64,000 bases of DNA from Ruegeria faecimaris (GTDB lineage Bacteria; Pseudomonadota; Alphaproteobacteria; Rhodobacterales; Rhodobacteraceae): positions 1-64,000 of the forward strand of contig NZ_FXTE01000016.1 in assembly GCF_900182615.1 (NCBI RefSeq), in the 5' to 3' direction. Shown one piece after another: positions 43,357-52,941 of the stretch; the stretch's first letter is position 1, and each line of letters opens with the position of its first letter. Below the pieces are notes generated by a model. The model did not search any database. It had not been told where the DNA came from and saw only the letters and a program-made list of their open reading frames with translations. Position numbers and translations under genes: made by a program.

Positions 43357-44625
43357 TTACCGCTCCACCAATTTGACACTATTGTTGTACCAGTTCATCA
43401 CTGCCGAGATGCTCAGCGAGATGCACAGATAGACCAGCATCAGCAGTAGAACGCATTCCAGCTCGCGGCCGGTTTGGTTCATGGTGATGCCACCCAGGGT
43501 ACCTGTGATATCCATATATCCCACCGCAATCGCCAGAGACGAGTTCTTGGTCAGGTTCAGGTAGTTCGAGATCATTGGCGGGATGATCACGCGCAACGCT
43601 TGCGGCAGGATCACCAGACGCATAATCCGGCTCGGGCGTATACCCAGCGCGGCGGCGGCCTCGGTCTGCCCCTTGGAAATGGCGAGAATTCCGGCCCGCA
43701 CGATCTCAGCGATGAAAGCTGCAGTGTAAAGGGACAGGGCCAACCACAATGCGATAAGCGAGTTCCGCAAATGGGTGCCGCCTTTGAAGTTGAACCCTTT
43801 CAGTTCCGGGTATCCCAAATGGAATCCCAACGCAGTTAGCAGGATCAACATCGGCACAAACAGTATACCCAACTGAATGTGCCAGATGGTTGGGCGATCA
43901 CCAGTTGCTTCCTGTTTTGCAGCGGCATTAGCGGATACTTTGCGCATCACAAAAATGCTGCCCGCCAAAACGACCAGAAAGGCGACCAGATCCAATGAAA
44001 TGTCGAAGCGTAAGCTGGACGCACCAAACAAGTGGATATCGCCAAGACTGCGTGAAAACAGGAGCTCTGGGATATAGACACCGCGATTGGTGACGGCGAC
44101 AGAGTTGAAAAAATCCATCGTGGCCGTCGGGGTTTCGCCTCGGAATGCATTGGGTGCCGGTAAACCTTCGATCAGAATGGCCATAGCCAGAACGATCCAA
44201 AGCAGCACAGGCACGTTACGGAACATCTCGACATAAACAGTCATGATCCGCGCGATCAACCAGTTGTTGGAAAGTCGTAATACACCAACGAAAACACCGA
44301 TAATTGTCGCCGTGATACAGCCGAGAACTGCAACAACAAGTGTGTTAAGCAATCCGATAAACCCAGCACGCAAGTGGCTGTCTCGAGAATCGTATTCCAG
44401 CAGGCGTTGGTTGATATCGTAACTTGCAGGTTCGCCGAAGAACCCGAATTCTACGGGTTTACCAAGTGCTTCGAGGTTCTGAATGGTGTTGGAAATGATC
44501 CAGGCTGCCAAAAGCATGAAACCGATCATTGCAATGACCTGGATGGTCGCAGATCGGTACCGCGTATCGTAAAGGAGCATGGACAGCCGGAACTGCTCCT
44601 TTGGCGGGTCAGTGAGAGTCGACAT
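43357..44625 (-). CDS. aapQ: general L-amino acid ABC transporter permease AapQ
   Basis: A 422-residue permease and the partner of AapM. Its N-terminal half contains FGFFGEPASYDINQRLLEYD, a strong marker of AapQ; the C-terminal half has AAALGIRPSRIMRLVILPQALR as the EAA loop. Several membrane helices are spread across its length. It follows aapJ after a hairpin and short gap. Confidence 0.93.
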   Translation of the reverse strand: MSTLTDPPKEQFRLSMLLYDTRYRSATIQVIAMIGFMLLAAWIISNTIQNLEALGKPVEFGFFGEPASYDINQRLLEYDSRDSHLRAGFIGLLNTLVVAVLGCITATIIGVFVGVLRLSNNWLIARIMTVYVEMFRNVPVLLWIVLAMAILIEGLPAPNAFRGETPTATMDFFNSVAVTNRGVYIPELLFSRSLGDIHLFGASSLRFDISLDLVAFLVVLAGSIFVMRKVSANAAAKQEATGDRPTIWHIQLGILFVPMLILLTALGFHLGYPELKGFNFKGGTHLRNSLIALWLALSLYTAAFIAEIVRAGILAISKGQTEAAAALGIRPSRIMRLVILPQALRVIIPPMISNYLNLTKNSSLAIAVGYMDITGTLGGITMNQTGRELECVLLLMLVYLCISLSISAVMNWYNNSVKLVER

Positions 44626-44712
44626 GACCTATGTATATCCCCGTGTCATCCCGTTATTCGCAGACAGAGTTGATCTCTGTTCAATCTAACCGGGACTGTT
44701 TCTTATGGATTG

Positions 44713-44740
44713 AAAAAGGGCGCAGGATGAACTGCGCCCT
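44713..44740 (-). terminator. partial terminator between aapJ and aapQ
   Basis: AGGGCGCA at 44717-44724 pairs with TGCGCCCT at 44733-44740, 8-nt loop, followed on the minus strand by five T. It sits 12 bases after the aapJ stop. Such a leaky terminator lets the binding protein be made in excess over the permeases. Confidence 0.75.
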
Positions 44741-44752
44741 CTTCAATGGATA

Positions 44753-45769
44753 TTAGCGGAACGGCGGCGAGTACAGCAGGCCGCCATCGGTCCACTGACC
44801 GTTCAGGCCGCGTGCCAGACCGATTGGGGTTTCTTCACCGATGTTCTTGGCAAAGACCTCACCATAGTTACCACCCGCCTTGATAGCGCGCATTGCCCAC
44901 TGTGCGTCCAGACCCAGCATCTCACCCAGAGTGCCTTCGCTGCCCAGCAGACGGTTCACTTCGGGGTTGTCGGTGCCAGCAGACATCTCGTCGATGTTCG
45001 CCGAGGTCACACCCAGCTCTTCAGCCGAAACCAGTGCGTTCAGTGTCCAGCGAACAACGTCGCCCCACTCGTGGTCGCCATGACGGACCAGAGGGCCCAG
45101 CGGCTCTTTCGAGATGATTTCGGGCAGCAGGATGTGATCACCGGGGTTTTCGAACGTGGCGCGCGTTGCGGCCAGGCCCGATGCGTCGGTGGTGTAGACG
45201 TCACATGCGCCAGCCAGATACTGCTGCTGCGCTTCTGCGTTGGTTTCGATCGGAACCGGCTCGTAGCTGATGTTGTTCGAGCGGAAGAAATCCGCCAGGT
45301 TCAGCTCGGTGGTGGTGCCGGTCTGGATGCAGACAGTCGCGCCGTCCAGTTCCTTGGCCGAGCTTACGCCCAGCGCTTTGGGAACCATAAAGCCCTGACC
45401 GTCGTAATAGTTTACACCGACGAATTCGAACTTCAGGTCTACGTCGCGGCTGAAGGTCCAGGTGGTGTTCCGGGCCAGCATGTCGATTTCGCCCGAAGCC
45501 AGCGCGGTAAAGCGTGTCTTACCTGTGGTCGGAACGAATTCAACGGCGCTTGCGTCACCCAGAACCGCAGCGGCAACGGCGCGGCACAACGAAACGTCAA
45601 AGCCCTGCCATTCACCATTTGCGTCGGGCGCGGCAAAGCCGACCAGACCGGTGGTCACACCGCAGTTCAGCTTACCGCGCGCCTTGACGTCGTCCACGGT
45701 TCCCGCCATGGCTGCGCCTGCGGCCAGACCGGCAACTGTGGCCGCGCCCAAGATTACGGATTTTTTCAT
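44753..45769 (-). CDS. aapJ: general L-amino acid ABC transporter binding protein
   Basis: A 338-residue periplasmic protein with signal peptide MKKSVILGAATVAGLAAGAA and a mature family-3 solute-binding fold: GKLNCGVTTGLVGFAAPDAN, DVSLCRAVAAAVLGD, IDMLARNTTWTFSRD, ACDVYTTDASGLA. It is close to AapJ/BztA, which bind Glu, Gln, Asp and Asn. I start at ATG 45769, preceded by AGGAAGAGG; the longer frame upstream has no signal peptide. Confidence 0.94.
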   Translation of the reverse strand: MKKSVILGAATVAGLAAGAAMAGTVDDVKARGKLNCGVTTGLVGFAAPDANGEWQGFDVSLCRAVAAAVLGDASAVEFVPTTGKTRFTALASGEIDMLARNTTWTFSRDVDLKFEFVGVNYYDGQGFMVPKALGVSSAKELDGATVCIQTGTTTELNLADFFRSNNISYEPVPIETNAEAQQQYLAGACDVYTTDASGLAATRATFENPGDHILLPEIISKEPLGPLVRHGDHEWGDVVRWTLNALVSAEELGVTSANIDEMSAGTDNPEVNRLLGSEGTLGEMLGLDAQWAMRAIKAGGNYGEVFAKNIGEETPIGLARGLNGQWTDGGLLYSPPFR

Positions 45770-45975
45770 TTTTACCTCTTCCTGATTGTCCATCCCGTTC
45801 AGGGACGGTTCTATCCGGCACCTCAGGTACCAGAAAGGTTTCCCCAAAGGTGTCTCCCCTTTAGTGCGCACGAGTTTGGTCGCATTCATAAACAAACGTC
45901 AAGGGTCGGATCAGGGAAAACGATGGATCAACTCACAGATGTCCATCAGAGCGGTAAAAATTCAGAAATCTAAGA

Positions 45976-46683
45976 TCAATCAGAGACGTCGTAGAAGCGT
46001 TTAGCGTGTAAAAAGGCAGAACGTTTGACTTCGGCTGCTTCATGCGCCTCGTCGTCATGGCCCCATTGTTCGATTTGCCACTGCTCGTCCAACCGCGAAA
46101 TCCGCCAGATCTCTTGCGCATCACACCAATCGGAAGTGGCCGCAAACCCAAGGATCAACGAGCCCGAAAGGCTGACCAGATCGTGGAAGGCAGCCAGTTG
46201 GAAGTTGTTGAAATCATGCACTCGCCGGCGCAACTGATCCAGCGCCGCCACGTCTTGCGGCTGATGCAGGATACCTGTGACGGGCTGCAGGCGAACCGAC
46301 ATGGCTTCCGCGGCCCAGTCCAACACCGGGTCCCACTGCTCAGCTTGCCGCTGCTGCAACTCTTGCGGGTGAGCGGCGCGATAGCACAGCAAATCCGAAT
46401 CGCCATAATCGGCCAGCATGTCTGCAACTTCGGCGTGCTGAATCAGTACCTTGTCGATGGCTGCATTGGCCGAACGCGTGTAGGGCATCGTCCCTGGGTC
46501 AACCTGTTCTTCCTGCGCGTCCCATTCGGCCGCAATGGCCTGAGCCATCGGCAAGGTCGGCAGGATAAGTCCGGCCCGCGCAGGTGTTTTGACCCTACGA
46601 CCGTCCAATTCGACCGTAAATCCGCCATCGGCCTCGACCACCTGACATGCAGTCCAAAATCGTTTCGGTTTCCAGTCACTCAT
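45976..46683 (-). CDS. ATP12-family F1-ATPase assembly chaperone
   Basis: A 235-residue protein of the ATP12 family, which in mitochondria and alphaproteobacteria guides the alpha subunit of F1-ATPase. Segments RFWTACQVV, TVELDGRRVKTPARAGLILP and AIAAEWDAQ are typical. Further markers are DSDLLCYRA and ADYGD. It starts four bases after the HAD-gene stop and appears to end this operon. About 200 bp then separate it from the aap operon. Confidence 0.9.
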   Translation of the reverse strand: MSDWKPKRFWTACQVVEADGGFTVELDGRRVKTPARAGLILPTLPMAQAIAAEWDAQEEQVDPGTMPYTRSANAAIDKVLIQHAEVADMLADYGDSDLLCYRAAHPQELQQRQAEQWDPVLDWAAEAMSVRLQPVTGILHQPQDVAALDQLRRRVHDFNNFQLAAFHDLVSLSGSLILGFAATSDWCDAQEIWRISRLDEQWQIEQWGHDDEAHEAAEVKRSAFLHAKRFYDVSD

Positions 46684-46687
46684 GTCT

Positions 46688-47359
46688 TCAGGTCCAGATA
46701 TCGTCCAGTGCGCCCGGCAACTGGTCAAACGTTTCGATAATACGAGAGGCAGCGGCCAAGGCAGGCTGTTCGTGATACCCCCAGGTGACGCCAATTCCCG
46801 TGACACCGGCGGCGGCGGCCATATCCATGTCGAATCGGGTATCCCCGATCATGACCGTATCAACCGCATCGACGCAGGTTTCGGCCCTTGCCGTGTCGAT
46901 CATCGAAGGATGCGGTTTTGACGGGTGGTGATCTGCGACCTGCCGGGTCACGAAATAGCCTTGCAGACCGTGACCTTCGATCAAAGCATCCAGACCACGT
47001 TGCGATTTGCCTGTCGCCACGCCCAGCAACATCTCGGGGATTGCATGCAGTGCCTCGATAACCTCACGGGCTCCGGGGTAGAGCGGCGAACTGGCCATTC
47101 CCTGTTCCAGCCGATGTGCGTGATAGGCCTGTTTATAGCCGTCTACCAACCGCGCCTGATCCACAGCAGAACACTCGGGCACCAACTGTGCCATGGCTTG
47201 TGGTAGAGATAATCCGACTATGGACAAGATCCCCGCCCTATCCGGTACCGGAAGAGACAAGGCATCAAAGCTGGCGGTCATGGCCGCTATAATGCTGCCC
47301 TGGCTATCGACCAGGGTACCGTCCACATCAAATAGTACCAGACGCAAGGGTCTGCTCAT
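46688..47359 (-). CDS. HAD-superfamily hydrolase (phosphoglycolate phosphatase-like)
   Basis: A 223-residue HAD subfamily IA phosphatase with motif I LFDVDGTLVDSQ, motif II VATGKSQRGL, and motif IV MIGDTRFDMDMA. Substrate not predictable; resembles Gph and similar small-phosphoester phosphatases. It overlaps rluC by 4 bases upstream and precedes the ATP12 gene. Confidence 0.88.
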   Translation of the reverse strand: MSRPLRLVLFDVDGTLVDSQGSIIAAMTASFDALSLPVPDRAGILSIVGLSLPQAMAQLVPECSAVDQARLVDGYKQAYHAHRLEQGMASSPLYPGAREVIEALHAIPEMLLGVATGKSQRGLDALIEGHGLQGYFVTRQVADHHPSKPHPSMIDTARAETCVDAVDTVMIGDTRFDMDMAAAAGVTGIGVTWGYHEQPALAAASRIIETFDQLPGALDDIWT

Positions 47360-48399
47360 TGCAGAGACTCGAACGGATCATCCGCAGCCAGGTCTTCGGC
47401 CCATCCGAATGTGTCCCAGCTGTGTTTCATATGATCAGGCAAGGGTGCGGTAACAGTGATCTTCTTACGCGTCACCGGGTGCTGAAACGAAGCCTGCCGT
47501 GCATGCAGGTGCAGCTTTTTGCTGATCACACCGCCCAACTGCGCACCCCAGCCATCGCCAAGGTTCTCTTGACCCGAACCGCCGTATTTTCCATCCCCGA
47601 TGATTGGGTGCCCAATCGCTGCCATATGCGCACGCAACTGATGGGTGCGGCCGGTGATCGGCTCCATCGCGACCCAGGCGGCGCGTCCGGCCACGCGGTA
47701 TAGCGTAGCGTAAAGTGTATGGGCCCGCTTCGCGCCTGGCGTGTCGTTGATTTCGTTCAGATGAACGGGGATCATCTTTTCGCCCTCGCCCTGGCTGCCA
47801 TGGCCCGGGGCCTTGACCAAACCGGTCTTGATCTCGCCCAGATAAGGGGTCGGCACCCCAGCGACCAGGGCCCAATATATCTTGCGCGTGTCCCGGTGAC
47901 GGAAAGCGGCGGTCAGTGCTTTGGCGGCCTCGCGTGTGCGGGCCAGCAACAGCACGCCCGAGGTATCCTTGTCCAGTCGGTGCACCAATCGGGGGTTTTC
48001 GTCATATCCAAAGCGCAGCGCCTCGGACAGGCCGTCCACATGCCGGGTCTGGCCGCTGCCGCCTTGCACCGGCAAGCCTTGCGGTTTGTTCAGCGCGATC
48101 ACGTGATCATCACGATAAATCACGCAAGCCTGCATCATCTTGGCATCCGCATCTGTGATCCGCGGTTTCACCTCGACCGGTTTGTGGTCCGCATCCGGCA
48201 GAGGTGGCACGCGTACAACCTGGCCGACCTCAAGCCGGGTCGAGGCCTTGGCCCGTCCGCCATCCACACGCAGTTCGCCCTTGCGGCACATTTTCTCGAT
48301 GCGCCCCTGGCTGACATGCGGAAACAGACGCCGCAGCCAGCGGTCCACCCGCTGATCGCCATCCCCATCCGCAACCGTTATCATCTGCACGCCACTCAT
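47356..48399 (-). CDS. rluC: 23S rRNA pseudouridine synthase, RluC type
   Basis: A 347-residue RluA-family enzyme with an N-terminal S4 domain (QRVDRWLRRLFPHVSQGRIE) and the catalytic HRLDKDTSG motif containing the nucleophile Asp. It should convert uridines of 23S rRNA to pseudouridine. Start ATG 48399 is chosen because AAGGGG lies 7 bases upstream and the S4 domain begins soon after; the longer upstream frame is not homologous. Confidence 0.9.
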   Translation of the reverse strand: MSGVQMITVADGDGDQRVDRWLRRLFPHVSQGRIEKMCRKGELRVDGGRAKASTRLEVGQVVRVPPLPDADHKPVEVKPRITDADAKMMQACVIYRDDHVIALNKPQGLPVQGGSGQTRHVDGLSEALRFGYDENPRLVHRLDKDTSGVLLLARTREAAKALTAAFRHRDTRKIYWALVAGVPTPYLGEIKTGLVKAPGHGSQGEGEKMIPVHLNEINDTPGAKRAHTLYATLYRVAGRAAWVAMEPITGRTHQLRAHMAAIGHPIIGDGKYGGSGQENLGDGWGAQLGGVISKKLHLHARQASFQHPVTRKKITVTAPLPDHMKHSWDTFGWAEDLAADDPFESLQ

Positions 48400-48508
48400 G
48401 CCATTGCCCCTTGCGCCGCGCGGCAGACCCGCCCGGACCACGCTGTAAACATTGTCCCAGAAAACATGCGCGTCTGTCGCGCGCATCGGCCAAAGAGTCA
48501 AGACGGTG

Positions 48509-49822
48509 CTAGTCTGGTTTCCGTTGCGAACGCAGCTTGGCAAAGTAGTCCAGCCGTTTCTTCAGCTCACGTTCAAACCCACGCTCGACAGGTTGATACA
48601 GAACAGGGCGCGATATGGACTCGGGAAAGTAGTTCTGCCCAGAAAACCCATCCTCGGCATCGTGATCATAAGCATAGCCCGAACCATAGCCCTGATCTTT
48701 CATCAAAGAGGTCGGTGCATTCAGAATATGTTTGGGCGGCGGCTCACTACCTGATTGCTTGGCCAGACGCATCGCGGCCTTGTAGCCCACATAGGCTCCG
48801 TTCGATTTCGGAGCCAGAGCCAGATAGACCAGCGCCTGCGCCAAAGCCAACTCGCCTTCGGGACTGCCCAGCCGCTCATAGGTTTCCCAGGACTGCAGAC
48901 AGATCGCCTGAGCCTGCGGATCGGCCAGACCAATGTCCTCGACCGCCATTCGCGTGATCCGGCGTGCAAGATACCTTGGGTCCTCGCCTCCCGTCAGCAT
49001 TCGCGCGAACCAGTACAGGGCTGCATCGGGGTCGGATCCTCGCACCGATTTGTGCAAGGCCGAGATCAGGTTGTAATGCTCATCCCCCGACTTGTCGTAT
49101 TTCGCAGCACGGCGCATGAGCCGGGTCGACAAAGCGTCAGTGTCTAGCGGGCCATCCACTTTCCACGCGGCCACCTGTTCGATCAGGTTTAACAGCGCGC
49201 GCCCGTCGCCATCGGCCATTTCCTGCAGCGCACCTCGGGCCGCAGAGTCCAGTGGCAACCCACGGTCCAGTTCCTGCTCAGCGCGTTGCGTCAGGCGTTC
49301 TAGATCGGCAGGGCTGAGCCTTTCCAACACCAACACCTGCGCCCGGCTGAGCACAGCAGCGTTCAGCTCGAACGATGGATTTTCCGTGGTCGCCCCGACC
49401 AGGAGGATCGTACCATCCTCCATATGCGGCAGAAACCCGTCCTGCTGCGCCTTGTTGAAGCGATGGATTTCGTCAACAAACAGCAACGTCCCCTGCCCGT
49501 TCTGACGCCGGATCTTCGCAGCTTCGAACACTTTCTTCAGGTCGGGAACACCAGTAAAGATGGCACTGATCTGCACAAAATGCAGGTCCGTCTCTTGCGC
49601 TAGAAGCCGCGCGATCGTGGTCTTGCCGACGCCGGGCGGCCCCCAGAATATCAGGCTCGACAGACTGCCCGAGGCCAGCATCACGCCCAAAGGCGCATCC
49701 GGGCCCAACACCTGTTCCTGCCCGATCACCTCGGCCAGCGTTTGCGGGCGCAATCTGTCGGCCAGCGGGCGATGTACAGGTGGCGCAGGGTCAGGTGACC
49801 CGGTATCGAAAAGGTCACTCAT
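48509..49822 (-). CDS. rarA: replication-associated recombination protein RarA/MgsA
   Basis: A 437-residue AAA+ ATPase. Walker A GPPGVGKTT, Walker B LLFVDEIHRFNKAQQD, sensor region VGATTENPSFELN, and the C-terminal MgsA segments GEDPRYLARRITRMAVEDIG and PPPKHILNAPTSLMK. It acts at stalled replication forks in the cytoplasm. It begins four bases after the protease gene, and about 110 bp separate it from rluC. Confidence 0.94.
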   Translation of the reverse strand: MSDLFDTGSPDPAPPVHRPLADRLRPQTLAEVIGQEQVLGPDAPLGVMLASGSLSSLIFWGPPGVGKTTIARLLAQETDLHFVQISAIFTGVPDLKKVFEAAKIRRQNGQGTLLFVDEIHRFNKAQQDGFLPHMEDGTILLVGATTENPSFELNAAVLSRAQVLVLERLSPADLERLTQRAEQELDRGLPLDSAARGALQEMADGDGRALLNLIEQVAAWKVDGPLDTDALSTRLMRRAAKYDKSGDEHYNLISALHKSVRGSDPDAALYWFARMLTGGEDPRYLARRITRMAVEDIGLADPQAQAICLQSWETYERLGSPEGELALAQALVYLALAPKSNGAYVGYKAAMRLAKQSGSEPPPKHILNAPTSLMKDQGYGSGYAYDHDAEDGFSGQNYFPESISRPVLYQPVERGFERELKKRLDYFAKLRSQRKPD

Positions 49823-49826
49823 CCGG

Positions 49827-51212
49827 TCACAGCCTGAACCGCAAGGAAACCGGCCGGCCGCCCCTGAGGATATCCAGATTGATCCGACGCCCCGGATCGG
49901 TCAGCGCCTTCACGACATCAGCAGGTCGCTCGACCCGCGCGCCGTTTATCCCATCGACCACATCGCCCGGACGCAGCCCGGACCGACCGCCATAGCGGCC
50001 CGCGTCGACCACAACCACCCCCGTCTGCGACAGCAAAAGCCCCAGCCGCGCGATAACAGCAGGGTTGATCCGCGACACGGTCAGGCCTGGCATCACGGTT
50101 TCATCGTTCAGCGTCGTCACTTCCGCTGCCGGAACCTCGGGCGCTTTGACCAAAGCGACCTCAAGTTCAGCTCGGTCCTCGCCGCGCAGTCGCGTCACCA
50201 CCGACGTGCCGCCCACACCGGCCACTGACATGCGGAATTTCATCTCTGCCGGCGAGTTCACCTCATCCCCGTCGACATGGGTCACGACGTCCCCAACCTG
50301 CAACCCTGCCTCGGCCAACGGGCTGAGCGCATGGAGATCCGAAATCACCACACCCTGCGGGATGACCAAGCCCAGAGACTCAGCGATATCCGCGCTCATG
50401 TGCTGCCCGGCCATTCCGGCCCAGGGGCTGACAAAACTGTCATTGCCGGCCTGCGCTTGCCGCAGGAATTCGGCAACCAGATTGGCAGGGATGGCAAAAC
50501 CGATCCCGTTCGATCCGCCAGAACGTGTCAGGATCGAGGTGTTGATGCCAATCAGATCACCGTTCACATCGATCAGCGCCCCGCCCGAATTGCCGGGATT
50601 GATCGCCGCATCCGTCTGAATGAAATAGCCCCGCGCATTGCCCGTGGCCGTACCGGTCCGCGCCAACCCCGAGATAATGCCCGATGATACCGTCTGCCCG
50701 ACGCCGAACGGGTTGCCGATGGCCAGAGCCAGTTCACCCACCTCAACCAAATCGGAATCCCGCATGTCGATCGAAGGCAACGCCTCGGCATCTTTCAGAC
50801 GTAGAATGGCGATGTCGCTTTCCTGATCGCCCAGAACCACCTCAGCCGAAAACTCGCGCCGGTCCGTCGTGACGACCCGTATTTCGGTCGCCGAACCCAC
50901 GACATGGTAGTTTGAGACCACATAACCGTCATCCGTCAGGATCACACCCGACCCCAGCGAATTCTGAACGCGCGGTCGCGGTTCGCCAAAGCCGCCGCCA
51001 AAGAAATCCTGAAAGAACGGGTCAGAGAACAGTGAATTCGAGCGCCCTTCGCGCACGATCTTGGCGTAGATATTCACCACAGCCGGCGCGGCTTGCTTCA
51101 CCACGGGCGCAAATCCAAGGCTGATTTCGACCTGCGTTTGAGGTACTTTTGTTTCGGCCTTGGCTGAAACCGCAGCAACAGTCAGCAAGAGTGAACACAA
51201 GACTTTCCGCAT
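49827..51212 (-). CDS. degP: periplasmic serine protease, Do/DegP family
   Basis: A 461-residue secreted protease-chaperone. Signal peptide MRKVLCSLLLTVAAVSAKA. The catalytic triad is His in VVSNYHVVG, Asp in QESDIAILRLK, and Ser in INPGNSGGALI. Two PDZ domains follow (about 260-350 and 380-460). I place the start at ATG 51212; the open frame further upstream lacks homology. It degrades or refolds damaged envelope proteins. It is divergent from the TAXI gene. Confidence 0.93.
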   Translation of the reverse strand: MRKVLCSLLLTVAAVSAKAETKVPQTQVEISLGFAPVVKQAAPAVVNIYAKIVREGRSNSLFSDPFFQDFFGGGFGEPRPRVQNSLGSGVILTDDGYVVSNYHVVGSATEIRVVTTDRREFSAEVVLGDQESDIAILRLKDAEALPSIDMRDSDLVEVGELALAIGNPFGVGQTVSSGIISGLARTGTATGNARGYFIQTDAAINPGNSGGALIDVNGDLIGINTSILTRSGGSNGIGFAIPANLVAEFLRQAQAGNDSFVSPWAGMAGQHMSADIAESLGLVIPQGVVISDLHALSPLAEAGLQVGDVVTHVDGDEVNSPAEMKFRMSVAGVGGTSVVTRLRGEDRAELEVALVKAPEVPAAEVTTLNDETVMPGLTVSRINPAVIARLGLLLSQTGVVVVDAGRYGGRSGLRPGDVVDGINGARVERPADVVKALTDPGRRINLDILRGGRPVSLRFRL

Positions 51213-51357
51213 GATCCATCCGTCTATTGGGCGCCCTTCGGATATGCGAGGCCCGCGCAGGGATTGCAAGCATCTTAAGGCACTGGGCGCGTTGACTTGG
51301 GGCGGAATGGCTGGGAATGTCCGACGAACAGAAAGTGCATTTGAAGGAAATATTGTT

Positions 51358-52335
51358 TTGAGGTCATTCACTCTGAAATGCCTGTCGCGCGGGCGGCTTT
51401 TCTCGCTCGCGTTGATCACAACCCTTGGGATAGTCGCCCCGGCGGTACAGGCGGATACCAAACTGGCCATGGGAACCGGAGCGAAAACTGGGTACTATTT
51501 CAGCGTCGGCAATCTGCTGTGCAAGTCATTTGTCAAAGCGATGAGCGGTAATAAATGCAGAGCTCGAACCACGGACGGCGCGCTGGAAAACCTAGCAAAG
51601 CTGCGCCGCGGTAAATATGACATCGTCGTTGTTCGGTCTGACTGGGCGCTAAATGCACGGGATGGATCGGGTTTTTTCGAGAACAAGAAGCCGGACGCTG
51701 CCTTACGCTCGCTTTTCTCAACTCACAGCGTACCCTTGACCGTTATTGCGCGCACGGGGTCAGGGATTACGTCCCTCAAAGACCTGAATGGCAAACGTGT
51801 ACGTTTGGGCGGGTCGGCATCCCGCTTGGCCAGAAAGCTCCCCTATGCCGAAAGCTGGGATATCTCGGGATTTCGCACAATCAGTTTCGGAGAGATGGAC
51901 GACCAGCGCAAGGCGTTGTGTAAGGGCGAGATTGACCCCGTCGCCAGTGTCGTCGGCTATCCGTCAAGTCTGATTCAAAAAACAGCCCAGACATGTGCGA
52001 TTCAACTGGTTGAACTTTCCGGGCGCGATATCGACCGTCTGGTTTCCGGCTCCGACGCGCTCAGCGAAGTGACCATTCCTGCCAATACGTATAAAGGGGT
52101 GACGTCACCAACCAAAACTTTTGGCTATAAGGCCATTCTTCTAAGCAGTGCCAACGTGCCCGATGACGATGTCTATGCCTTTGTGAAATCCACCTTTGAA
52201 AACCTGCCGCAACTGACGGCCGGCCACCCGGCGCTGAAAGGTTTGCAACCAGCTGATATGATCCGCGATGGCTTGCCAGCGCCACTGCATCCAGGGGCGG
52301 CCCGATATTATCGAGAGCGCGGCTGGATCAACTAG
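51358..52335 (+). CDS. TAXI-type TRAP transporter binding protein, orphan
   Basis: A 325-residue exported protein of the TAXI branch of TRAP binding proteins: signal peptide LFSLALITTLGIVAPAVQA, then LAMGTGAKTGYYFSVGNLLC and KYDIVVVRSDWAL and GKRVRLGGSAS. The C-terminus has TFGYKAILLSSANVPDDDVY. TAXI proteins bind carboxylates such as glutamate. No TRAP permease is nearby, so it may work with one encoded elsewhere or serve another role. Start TTG 51358 fits AAGGA upstream; an ATG at 51307 would give a long N-terminal tail. Confidence 0.8.
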   Translation: MRSFTLKCLSRGRLFSLALITTLGIVAPAVQADTKLAMGTGAKTGYYFSVGNLLCKSFVKAMSGNKCRARTTDGALENLAKLRRGKYDIVVVRSDWALNARDGSGFFENKKPDAALRSLFSTHSVPLTVIARTGSGITSLKDLNGKRVRLGGSASRLARKLPYAESWDISGFRTISFGEMDDQRKALCKGEIDPVASVVGYPSSLIQKTAQTCAIQLVELSGRDIDRLVSGSDALSEVTIPANTYKGVTSPTKTFGYKAILLSSANVPDDDVYAFVKSTFENLPQLTAGHPALKGLQPADMIRDGLPAPLHPGAARYYRERGWIN

Positions 52336-52360
52336 GCCAGAGATAGAGTTGTGAAAAAGA

Positions 52361-52391
52361 AAAACCCCCGCGTCCGAGACACGGGGGTTTT
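52361..52391. terminator. bidirectional terminator between the TAXI gene and rplQ
   Basis: AAAACCCCCG at 52361-52370 and CGGGGGTTTT at 52382-52391 form a 10-bp stem with an 11-nt loop and T-rich ends on both strands. It closes the ribosomal operon (minus) and the TAXI gene (plus). Confidence 0.9.
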
Positions 52392-52411
52392 CACATGAAA
52401 GCCAGGCTTTC

Positions 52412-52834
52412 TTATTCTTCGTCTGCGGCCTCTTCGGCGGCGGTACGCGCTTTGTCTGCAGCGCCTTTGGCGTCCAGATCGCGGTCAACGAATTCGATGA
52501 TCGCCATCGGGGCCATGTCGCCATAGCGGAAGCCTGCTTTCAGGATCCGGACATAACCGCCCTGACGCTCGGCGTAACGGGGGCCCAGGATTTCGAACAG
52601 TTTTGCGACGTCTTTGTCTTCTTTCAGCTGCGATGCGGCCTGACGACGGGCGTGCAGGTCCCCACGCTTGCCTAGAGTGATCAGTTTTTCAACGATCGGG
52701 CGCAGTTCTTTTGCCTTGGGCAGAGTTGTTTTGATCTGCTCATGTTCGATGAGCGAGCCAGCCATGTTCGCAAACAGAGCCTTGCGGTGCTCATGAGTAC
52801 GGTTCAGGCGGCGGTAACCACGTGCGTGACGCAT
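52412..52834 (-). CDS. rplQ: 50S ribosomal protein L17
   Basis: A 140-residue L17: [20 protein letters not shown], then [21 protein letters not shown], with an acidic C-terminal tail. Last gene of the ribosomal super-operon on this strand. It follows rpoA after 117 bases containing a stem at the rpoA end. Confidence 0.96.
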   Translation of the reverse strand: MRHARGYRRLNRTHEHRKALFANMAGSLIEHEQIKTTLPKAKELRPIVEKLITLGKRGDLHARRQAASQLKEDKDVAKLFEILGPRYAERQGGYVRILKAGFRYGDMAPMAIIEFVDRDLDAKGAADKARTAAEEAADEE

Positions 52835-52941
52835 TTTCTAGTTCCTTCTTCAGCGTTTTGCTTTGTCTGGCCGGCGATGCGTGTCACCGGCTCTCCTTGG
52901 GGCATGATTGCCCGTGCATTCCCCGCAAGCGCGGGCATTGG

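Noticed and set aside
47719-48957. A 412-residue plus-strand frame opposite rluC and rarA
   Set aside because: It crosses two real genes and their intergenic gap, with no protein-like pattern.
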